Virus record (IMG/VR): IMGVR_UViG_3300025305_000070
Span: 1 to 32,673 of that record
DNA: 32,673 bases
Origin: a virus
Direction: 5' to 3' (one strand)
This document shows positions 22,377-30,141 of the stretch, in pieces. A model generated the notes under the pieces. It was given only the letters and a program-made list of their open reading frames with translations, did not search any database and was not told the DNA's origin. The position numbers were made by a program, and so were the translations under genes. Numbering within the stretch: position 1 is the first letter of the stretch; each line of letters starts with the position of its first letter.

Positions 22377-22576
22377 GCATCAAATCTTATCGTCCGCTCA
22401 ATCGCGCACCGGAGGAATATCAGGAATACGACGAGAGTATGTCCCGTAGGACCATCGAACAAAACTTTCAAGATGTCAGTAGTGATATCCATTCCGTGAA
22501 GATACAGGCCGACAGCGACAGTTCCCTGTCACTTCGTAAATATCAGTTTTTGTTGCTTGGTGCGAGTAATGGCTGA
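22373..22576 (+). CDS. Small hypothetical protein after the nozzle gene (67 aa)
   Basis: The chain opens IKSYRPLNRAPEEYQEYDES and has a short helical middle (RRTIEQNFQDVSSDIHSVKI). The ATG overlaps the nozzle stop by ATGA, so it is translation-coupled; a longer in-frame start lies inside the nozzle gene and is rejected. It may be a coiled-coil fibre or tail accessory. No family recognised. Confidence 0.7.
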   Translation: MSIKSYRPLNRAPEEYQEYDESMSRRTIEQNFQDVSSDIHSVKIQADSDSSLSLRKYQFLLLGASNG

Positions 22577-22898
22577 TATCTTAAAGGTACTGGGGCAATC
22601 AGCACCGTCTGCCACGACGAATACCGATCTGTACACGGTACCGGATGCTACCGTAACGACGGTCAGTTCTATTGCCGCCTGCAACCGCTCCGGTGGGGCA
22701 CTCACCTTCAGGGTGGCTGTTCGCCCATCGGGCGCAACCGTAGCGAACGAGCATTACATCTACTACGGTAAATCGGTTGCCGCCAACGATACGGTATTCA
22801 TCATCGTTGGCATAACCCTGAGTGAAAATGACGTGATCACCATTTACGCGAGTTCAGGCGATATGTCGTTCAGCATTTTCGGCGTAGAGACTAGTTAA
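22569..22898 (+). CDS. Small beta-rich structural protein (109 aa)
   Basis: The start ADILKVLGQSAPSATTNTDL is followed by strands alternating Val/Thr/Ser (VTTVSSIAACNRSGGALTFR) and an AAND turn. A compact beta-sandwich of the type found as small tail or decoration proteins in marine phages is likely. It overlaps the previous gene by eight bases and ends directly before the largest gene. Confidence 0.7.
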   Translation: MADILKVLGQSAPSATTNTDLYTVPDATVTTVSSIAACNRSGGALTFRVAVRPSGATVANEHYIYYGKSVAANDTVFIIVGITLSENDVITIYASSGDMSFSIFGVETS

Positions 22899-25800
22899 AT
22901 GGCATTCGGCGGAGCATGGGGCAGAGGTATAGGTGGGTTGCGTGGTCAATTCCAGCAACCCCGGCAGATGCAGCAGCGTAACCAGCGTTTTCAGCCGATG
23001 CAGCAGGCGGGGGTGCAGCTAAGTGCCCAGCAGCCGCAATTACAGCCGCTGCCTTATGGGCAGCCGCGACCCCAGCAACAGCAGATGCAGTTGGGGCAGC
23101 AGGGGCCTCCGCCGGGATTGTATAATCCGCAGCTTGCTGCACGGCAGCGAGCAGATGCAGCAAGAATGCTTCATTTAGCACCGGATAGAATGGTAGAAAC
23201 TGCCTCTCCTGCGGATACGGCATATCTGCGAGAACGAGTGGAAGCAATTCAACCAAATGTTTTTCGGCCACCACGTGGACCGGGATTTGCCAAGCCATTG
23301 TCACCTCCTCCTTCCGCTCCCGATCAAGCAGGTGGTGGTGCAGGTGGACCTCCAACGAGTTGGAAAATGAGTATTGAACCAATGGCTCATGGTGGTATGA
23401 TTCCGGGTTATCAGAATGGTGGTGGAGTTGACCCGGATGATGAGAAAATTGCTATGATGGAGCTTATGTTAAGGGAGATAGCGAAGGGTGACTCCCGATT
23501 TGCAAGCCGATCTCCTTTTGGTGAGAATCCTGAAGAGAGTGAATGGTATCGGGAGAATATCCTACCTGAAGAAAAACGCACTTTTGGTGGACAAGTGGTT
23601 CCTCTTGATTCTATAAATTATGCGGTATCAAACAATCCACTCAGAGCAGCGACAAGTTTGTCGGATTTAGGTGCTAAAAATGCAGAGCTTGCGTTGTTAC
23701 ATGATTGGGCCAAGAACCCGGAGAATGTTGTTCTTCCGGGTCAAAGATCAGGGGCGGGTTCTCGTTTATTTGGGAAAGAAATAATGTGGCAAAATCCCGA
23801 CGATCCCCGACCGGGAATTCGCAGGTCAATCACCCCATATAGCAGGTATGCGACAGAATTACAGGCACGGGCTGATGAAGGTCGTGCTTATGGCGGCATA
23901 ATCGGGCTACAAGGTGGCGGTTATATACCGATGTATGCAGGTGGGGGAATTCCTGGTTATAGCATAGGCGGATTCTTTAGAGGATTGGGCAAGGTACTAT
24001 CTAAAGTAGTACCCACGGCAATGAATTTCATTCCAGGGCTTAGTTCTTTGAGTGGAGTGGCCAAGGCGGGAATAGGTGCGTTGTCTCAGGGTATAGGCGA
24101 TATATCTTCTGGAAGAGACTTGAACTTAGATAGAATGTTGGGTGGGGCAGGCAGAACGTATGCGACCTCAAGTGCTATCAATAGAATAAGGGATATAGAG
24201 GGATTAAAGGATGAGGGCCTATGGGGGGGTCTTGGTAAGGTTCTGACCGATGAAGATGTTAGCAGGCAAGCGATGGCAGCATTGGCTGACATTCCGTTTG
24301 GCGAGGCTCAAGCATTAGCCGTAACCGAAGCAGCGGCGAAACGAGGTGCAGAACAGCAGGCGGCAGAGGCGGGCGACTATACCGGAGTAGTTAATCCGAT
24401 GGGCACCGCTGGACGCATAATGCCTACATTGGTGAGTGCTGATCCTGTCGGTGGAATTGCAGAACGGATGACTTATGGTCAACAACCAATCGATTATTCG
24501 AGATCGGATGGTGGAATAGTTCCCGGTTATAGGAAAGGTGGGCGCACGAAGAGAAGGGGGAGAGGGGGGAGAGGGCAGTCACGACGAAGGATTGCTCCCG
24601 CTGTTCGGGAGCCCATTATGCCACCTCCTCAATATGATGACAATGGAGAGGATGAGGAGCAGGATTGGTTTGCTCCACCACCTATCGTCCCTGCCGTTCA
24701 GCCGGTTGCCCAGCAGTTACAGCAATCGGGGCTTGTGCCGCTGACGCCAATGATACCGGCTGTTCGGACGCCACCTCCAGTCGTGCCTGACTGGCGGGCC
24801 ATGGAAGAGAATGAAGACTTTGTGGAGCCAGAATATCCGGTTGTACCGCCGGTTGTGCCACCCGTAGTTCAGCTGCCGGTCACACCTCAAACTGCTGCTG
24901 TCACGCCACCTATTCCGACGCCTGCTCCCGTTCCCGTACCCCTGGCTGCCGACCAGCAGGAGATAATAGAAGAAGAGGAATTTGTTCCAGAACCTCAGCC
25001 AGTTTTACCGCAAATACAACAACAAATTCCCCAGACTGCTGCTGCCTTGCCCGTGAAAGCAAAAAAAAGAAAGAAGGTAAAAAAACCTCCTATCAAAAAG
25101 AAACCTCCTAAACCTGCGCCCGTGGACTGGCGAGATGAGGAAGAAGAGGATATGGAGGATGTGAGGCCAGTTGTTCCAGAGGTCATTACTCCCGCGCCTC
25201 CACCGATTTTACCGCAAATACAGGAACAAATACCCCAGACTGCTGTTGCCTTGCCCGTACCACCCATGATTACGCCGCAAACGTCAGTTCCAGAGGAGTC
25301 GCGTGACTGGGGGGAAGAGCCCGTAGCTACACCTTATCCTGTGGATAGGCGGCAGATACCAGATGATATTGAAGATTTAGTGCCGGAAACAACTCGTAGT
25401 TTACGCAGGAAAGAGGCTGTAGCCACGCCTACGGATACCCAACGAGCGGCATTTGAAGCCGAACAGCGTCGTTATGCCGAAGAGGGGGCGGATGTAGCAC
25501 CTCCGTCGGCAGCACCTCCGGTTGAGTCTCCTTCAATGGCTGATCGACAACGGGAAATGGCTACACGGGAACAGGCAGCGATGTCAGCAACGACAGGAGA
25601 ATTTGATCCTGCTGATCTCTCCGGTGAATTGCCAGCTACGATGGCGGGATATGTGCCACCTGCAAGACTTCCAGAGGACTGGCGAGACGAAGAATTAGAG
25701 GAGGAAGGAGCCGAATCGGATGCTGCCTATCAGAAAACCATTGATTCATTAGAGCGGAGACGAGAAATACGGCTGGCTGACGCGAGTGAGGAAGAGAAGG

Positions 25801-27143
25801 AAGCTTTAAAACTTCCCGAAGATTTGGGGCCGGGTGTAGTTGGTATTGGAGAGGCTCCTGTAGATTGGGAGCGTCTCGCTAAAGATCCTGATTATGATCC
25901 ATATGCCAAGCCACATACTCCGACAGATGAAGAGCGGGCGGCTGTCGAAAAAGAGAAGGAGCGTCATGCCCAGTCTACCACATCTGCTGGTAGCATTACT
26001 CCCACAACCAGAAGTGGAACGGGTGTGGGGTCTGGTTTCTATGGTGAGCAGAAATGGTTTGATCCCAATGCCCCCGATCCGGCCAAGAGAGATATTGGTG
26101 GATTTAGTCCACATGAACTTCCACGAACTTCTGCCGACTTTGCCGTGGCGGGTGATGCGGGTGGTGCGGATCTCTTAAGCAGATTGAATGCACCTGCTGC
26201 TCCGGTACAGAATTATTTGTCTCCTGCGCCTGTACCAGGGGCGGCAGAGGGTGGCCTTGTTGACATTGGCCAAGTTCCCATGGACAGGCTTGAGCGGTTA
26301 GCGAAAGCCGCCCAACAAATTGAAAGTCCCGGTTCCCAACAGATTATAGAACAAGCTATTGAAGATTTTGGCGTAGAGATGGTTAATCAGATCATAACAA
26401 TGATCCAACAGCAGGGTCCGATGACGGCTCCCGATGGTTCTGTTCCAGAGTATGGTATCGGAGGTTTTCTAAAAAAATTAGGTAAGGCGGTGACATTAGG
26501 TGGGACACAGCTTCTTCCTAAAAGAATAAGAGATCCCATTAATAGGGGTGTGTTAAAAGCTGCACCTGTAGCAGTTAACTTTATTCCAGGGGTTGGTCCA
26601 ATCGCTGCTGCTGGTATTGGCGCAGTAGCAAAGGGCATAGAAGGTAGGATGGATGCGGCGGATAGGGATAGGGAAGCTGCCGCCGTGCCGCAGGATCAGC
26701 TAATAGATGCACCTCAGCTAGAGGAAGATCCCCTTACTGCGTTGCCAAGTCCTCAACCTCAGCGGTATATGCCTAATCCAGCCGCATGGCAAGCTCCCGC
26801 ACAACAGGAAGTTGCAGGCCAAATGACTTATGGGCATGAAGATTGGGCTAGAGGTGGCTTGATCAATGGTGGCGGTGGCGATGCCATGGCTGATGACATT
26901 TTGGTGAATGCCGAAATGGGCATGAATGGAGAAAGACAACCGATAGCGGTATCGGCAGGTGAATACATCGTTCCTGGGGATGTCTTGGCCCATTTAGGTA
27001 GTGGAAACACCGAAGAAGGTGGTGAAGTTATGGATCAGTTTGTGGAGGATGTCAGAGTACAAAGAACTGGTTCGCCCGAACAACCGGCCCCTATTGATTT
27101 AAGAGATGTATTACCCGGTACATATGGTGAGAGATATGGATAG
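22899..27143 (+). CDS. Giant putative DNA-ejection or internal virion protein (1414 aa)
   Basis: Residues 1-80 are Gln/Pro-rich. Glycine-framed GGI-type motifs lie near 164, 331, 348 and 539. Residues ~350-400 hold an amphipathic module (IGGFFRGLGKVLSKVV, NFIPG, GIGALSQGI), repeated at ~1186-1248 (IGGFLKKLGKAV, NFIPG, GIGAVAKGI). Residues ~550-1000 are a Pro-rich, acidic linker with DW(R)-acidic motifs at 631, 743, 803 and 927 and a basic KKRKKVKKP patch. The C-terminus (ADDILVNAEMG, then QPIAVSAGEYIVPGDVLAHL) is one I know from large late proteins of marine phages. No enzyme motif is visible. First of four such genes; ejection is inferred from size, position and membrane-active-looking modules. 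It overlaps the next gene. Confidence 0.72.
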   Translation: MAFGGAWGRGIGGLRGQFQQPRQMQQRNQRFQPMQQAGVQLSAQQPQLQPLPYGQPRPQQQQMQLGQQGPPPGLYNPQLAARQRADAARMLHLAPDRMVETASPADTAYLRERVEAIQPNVFRPPRGPGFAKPLSPPPSAPDQAGGGAGGPPTSWKMSIEPMAHGGMIPGYQNGGGVDPDDEKIAMMELMLREIAKGDSRFASRSPFGENPEESEWYRENILPEEKRTFGGQVVPLDSINYAVSNNPLRAATSLSDLGAKNAELALLHDWAKNPENVVLPGQRSGAGSRLFGKEIMWQNPDDPRPGIRRSITPYSRYATELQARADEGRAYGGIIGLQGGGYIPMYAGGGIPGYSIGGFFRGLGKVLSKVVPTAMNFIPGLSSLSGVAKAGIGALSQGIGDISSGRDLNLDRMLGGAGRTYATSSAINRIRDIEGLKDEGLWGGLGKVLTDEDVSRQAMAALADIPFGEAQALAVTEAAAKRGAEQQAAEAGDYTGVVNPMGTAGRIMPTLVSADPVGGIAERMTYGQQPIDYSRSDGGIVPGYRKGGRTKRRGRGGRGQSRRRIAPAVREPIMPPPQYDDNGEDEEQDWFAPPPIVPAVQPVAQQLQQSGLVPLTPMIPAVRTPPPVVPDWRAMEENEDFVEPEYPVVPPVVPPVVQLPVTPQTAAVTPPIPTPAPVPVPLAADQQEIIEEEEFVPEPQPVLPQIQQQIPQTAAALPVKAKKRKKVKKPPIKKKPPKPAPVDWRDEEEEDMEDVRPVVPEVITPAPPPILPQIQEQIPQTAVALPVPPMITPQTSVPEESRDWGEEPVATPYPVDRRQIPDDIEDLVPETTRSLRRKEAVATPTDTQRAAFEAEQRRYAEEGADVAPPSAAPPVESPSMADRQREMATREQAAMSATTGEFDPADLSGELPATMAGYVPPARLPEDWRDEELEEEGAESDAAYQKTIDSLERRREIRLADASEEEKEALKLPEDLGPGVVGIGEAPVDWERLAKDPDYDPYAKPHTPTDEERAAVEKEKERHAQSTTSAGSITPTTRSGTGVGSGFYGEQKWFDPNAPDPAKRDIGGFSPHELPRTSADFAVAGDAGGADLLSRLNAPAAPVQNYLSPAPVPGAAEGGLVDIGQVPMDRLERLAKAAQQIESPGSQQIIEQAIEDFGVEMVNQIITMIQQQGPMTAPDGSVPEYGIGGFLKKLGKAVTLGGTQLLPKRIRDPINRGVLKAAPVAVNFIPGVGPIAAAGIGAVAKGIEGRMDAADRDREAAAVPQDQLIDAPQLEEDPLTALPSPQPQRYMPNPAAWQAPAQQEVAGQMTYGHEDWARGGLINGGGGDAMADDILVNAEMGMNGERQPIAVSAGEYIVPGDVLAHLGSGNTEEGGEVMDQFVEDVRVQRTGSPEQPAPIDLRDVLPGTYGERYG

Positions 27144-30141
27144 GCGTTATCCAAAATATCAGGCAGGTGGGATGCCTTCCGGGGTGCCCACGGACATTCA
27201 GCGACTTATCAGAAGAATGTTGGAAGCGAGAACGGATAGGGCGGAAGACGTGATTCCCGATCTGGCTTACGGTGGCATAATTGGGCTACAGCGGGGTGGT
27301 TTTTTGAGGGATCTCCCTCAAGGACCGACGTTTGGAACAGTTCCCGATTATGGGCCACGGCCACGCGGTAGTGACACTATTCAAGAACTTCTAGAGCGGG
27401 CTAGAGCCGTACCAGATGGACTTCAGGTGATCGGACGTGGCTTGGAGCGGGATCCTAGTCAAATGGAAGAGTCTCGTGGTCCCAGTAGATTAGGGGAATA
27501 TGCAGAAAGAATTATGGGAGGTATTGGTCAAATATCACCATTTTCCGGGTTAAGGAGGTTACGAAGAGCCGGTAAAAGTCTTGGGAATGTGGGAGAAAGA
27601 CTTAGAGATCGGATTGCGCCCCACATTGAGATAATGGAAGCGATAGGAAGAGGAACTGGAAGGCCCGAAGATCGGAATCCCGCAGAACGTCGATGGGGGG
27701 CTGATATAGCGGTACGAGATTTAAGTAGACGTTTCAGGGATAGTGATATCGCAGAGAAACTGAGAAGTGGTATTCTTCAATCTGCTCGACGCCTGACGCC
27801 AGGGCGATTTCGGAATCCTGACTTTGGTATGGATTTCCAGAAGAATGAATTGGAAGGTCGTGCTTCTGGTGGCATAGTAGGATTCCAAGCTGGTGGTAGC
27901 CCCTATCGGGAGAGAATGGTTCAATCTTATGTGTCACCTGAAGTGGCACGGCCTTATGCCGATCTAACTGGTAGAATCCAAAGAGCAGGTGCACAACCCT
28001 ATACCCCATATGGTGGACAGCGTCTAGCTGCTACAACTGCCGATCAGGCACTCGCACGGGCTGCTTATGGAGCTTACGGGCGTGGTGCTGGTCCGGCTGG
28101 CACGCAACAAGCAGCCGCTACGATGGGACAAGCTGGCCAGATGCTTGGTGGTGCCTATCAGGGTATGGCCGGGCTACAGCCGCAATATGCTCAGATGGCT
28201 GGACAGTTTGGTGGAGCGGCTCAAGGTGCGTTAGGGCAAGCACAGGCTGATGCTGCCCGTCTGCGTGGCGCTGCCGGTACTGCTCAAATGCGTGGTGATC
28301 TTGCCGCTGCCGGAATGAGAGGGACCGGGGCTGCTGCTCAAGCAGAACAACAGGCTTTAGGTGTCGGACAAGCGGCTGCTGGTGCGGCTGGCCAACAGCA
28401 AATGACTGGCTTGGGCACGGGAATGGGTGCGGCTGGACAAGCTGCATTAGCGGCACAGCAGCAATTTGGTACTGGAATGCAGGGGTTTGGGGCTGGCGCA
28501 GCAGGACAGGCTCAAGCTCGTGAGGCTCAGGCGGCGGCATTAGGACAGCAGGCGCAACAGGCTGGTGCGGCAGGACAAGCTCAAATGGCTGGGTTGGGAA
28601 CTCAGGCAGGGCAGCTTGGCACTCAAGCCATGGGCCAAATGGGCCAGACTGGACAGCAATCCAGGGAACAGGCGCAACAGGCTGCTGAACGTATGCGTCA
28701 AATAGGTGGTCAGGCACCTCAATTGGGTAAGGGTGCGGATCTGTCCGACTATATGTCCCAGTACACCGCTGGCGTCACCGATCCTCAGTTACAGCAGTTG
28801 ATGGAATTTCAGAGGATGCAGGGACAGGAATTGGGATCACGAGCGGCACAGGCTGGTGCCTTTGGTGGTTCACGAATGGGTGTTGAAAGAGGGAAGCTGG
28901 CGGAAACTACAACACAGGAAGCTTCCAAGATCATTGGCGAGGGCCTGAAAGAGGGACAAAAGCAGGCGGTAGAGCGAGAGCGTGAAGATGCTCGCCGCAG
29001 GGAACAAGCCCAGCAGACCGGACTTACCGCCGAACAGCAGGCTGCTCAAATACGCGCAGCGGCACAAGGACAGGCGTTGGCGGCACAACAAGCTGGTGTT
29101 GGTGCCGCACAGGCAGGTGGGGCACAACAGCTACAGGCTGCACAGCAAGGTCTGGCCGCAGGTCAGCGAGGCAGTGATGCACAATTACAAGCGTTGCAGA
29201 CGGGTATCGCTGCTGGTCAGTTTGGTAGTGAAGCCCAGATGAGGGCACAGCAGCAAGCTGCGGCCATGGGACAGGCTGGTGCGGGAGCGTATCAGCAAGC
29301 TCTTGCAGGACAGGGTGCGCTTACCGGACAGGGCATCGGCATGGGTATGCAAGGACTTACGGCCCAACAAGCTGCTGCTGCCAGAGGCGCACAGTTTGGT
29401 CTACAAGGACAACAACAGGGTTTCCAAGCTGGTCAGGCAGGCGCACAGCTTGGCATGACCGGACTACAGCAGGCTGGTCAGTTGGCCCAGCAGGGTTATG
29501 GCACGATGGGTCAACTGTTAGGACAACAGCAGGGTGCTTTAGGCGCACAGGGTCAGGCATTTGGTCAGATGGGCCAACTTGGTGGCCAGATGGGCCAACT
29601 TGGTGGTCAGCAGAGACAGCTAGGTTATGAAGAACAACGGCAGCAATTACAGAGACTACAGGCAATGGAGCAGGCTGGTGCCCGTACCCAACAAGAACAG
29701 CAACGGGACTACGATATCGCCCATCAGGATTTCCTGAGACAGCAGCAATATCCTCAGCAACAGATAGGATGGCAGTTAGGTGCGATGCAACAGTTGCCGT
29801 ATCAGAGCACGCAGGTAATCGGTGACTATGAGCCGACACCGGGCCTTGCGTCCGATGTAGCTGGGGCAGTGGATGCCACGGCAGCAGAGAAAGAGGCAGA
29901 ACTAGCCCGTCAGCGGCAATTCCCTGATCAAGGTGCGTCCACCACGGGGACGGATCTTGGGATTGGTGGAGCAACAGAATATGATCACCTTGATGACGAT
30001 AGTTCTGATGCCGACGATTCGTACGATCCATACAATCCTTACGCAGCAGGTGGTGGATACCTATCAAGCAGTGGCATTCTGGCACCATATCATAAGAAAC
30101 TTATAGATGGGCTGTATGCTGGTGGGAGGATCAACTACTAA
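27136..30141 (+). CDS. Large Ala/Gly/Gln-rich putative internal virion protein (1001 aa)
   Basis: The N-terminal third (1-260) contains two glycine-framed motifs (YGGIIGLQRGG ~45; SGGIVGFQAGG ~244). Two long Ala/Gly/Gln-rich low-complexity parts (about 316-532 and 620-835) flank a more ordinary helical block (535-620) with AGAFGGSRMGVERG, a signature I know from internal or ejected podoviral proteins (gp14-like). The C-terminal part is Asp/Ser/Tyr-rich. The ATG at 27136 is used because it overlaps the preceding stop and a GGTGAG lies just upstream; an in-frame start at 27106 is deeper in the previous gene. No enzyme motif or signal peptide. Role by analogy with T7 gp14-type proteins. Confidence 0.7.
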   Translation: MDRRYPKYQAGGMPSGVPTDIQRLIRRMLEARTDRAEDVIPDLAYGGIIGLQRGGFLRDLPQGPTFGTVPDYGPRPRGSDTIQELLERARAVPDGLQVIGRGLERDPSQMEESRGPSRLGEYAERIMGGIGQISPFSGLRRLRRAGKSLGNVGERLRDRIAPHIEIMEAIGRGTGRPEDRNPAERRWGADIAVRDLSRRFRDSDIAEKLRSGILQSARRLTPGRFRNPDFGMDFQKNELEGRASGGIVGFQAGGSPYRERMVQSYVSPEVARPYADLTGRIQRAGAQPYTPYGGQRLAATTADQALARAAYGAYGRGAGPAGTQQAAATMGQAGQMLGGAYQGMAGLQPQYAQMAGQFGGAAQGALGQAQADAARLRGAAGTAQMRGDLAAAGMRGTGAAAQAEQQALGVGQAAAGAAGQQQMTGLGTGMGAAGQAALAAQQQFGTGMQGFGAGAAGQAQAREAQAAALGQQAQQAGAAGQAQMAGLGTQAGQLGTQAMGQMGQTGQQSREQAQQAAERMRQIGGQAPQLGKGADLSDYMSQYTAGVTDPQLQQLMEFQRMQGQELGSRAAQAGAFGGSRMGVERGKLAETTTQEASKIIGEGLKEGQKQAVEREREDARRREQAQQTGLTAEQQAAQIRAAAQGQALAAQQAGVGAAQAGGAQQLQAAQQGLAAGQRGSDAQLQALQTGIAAGQFGSEAQMRAQQQAAAMGQAGAGAYQQALAGQGALTGQGIGMGMQGLTAQQAAAARGAQFGLQGQQQGFQAGQAGAQLGMTGLQQAGQLAQQGYGTMGQLLGQQQGALGAQGQAFGQMGQLGGQMGQLGGQQRQLGYEEQRQQLQRLQAMEQAGARTQQEQQRDYDIAHQDFLRQQQYPQQQIGWQLGAMQQLPYQSTQVIGDYEPTPGLASDVAGAVDATAAEKEAELARQRQFPDQGASTTGTDLGIGGATEYDHLDDDSSDADDSYDPYNPYAAGGGYLSSSGILAPYHKKLIDGLYAGGRINY

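Noticed and set aside
22891-23382. Minus-strand 163-codon Ala-rich frame
   Set aside because: It is the complement of the Gln/Pro-rich start of the 1414-residue gene and has no supported start.
29357-30088. Minus-strand 243-codon frame opposite the Gln/Ala-rich gene, and a similar one at 28118-28717
   Set aside because: GCN/CAN/GGN-rich coding DNA gives long open frames on the other strand; composition is His/Leu/Pro-rich, with no ribosome site and full overlap with a good gene.
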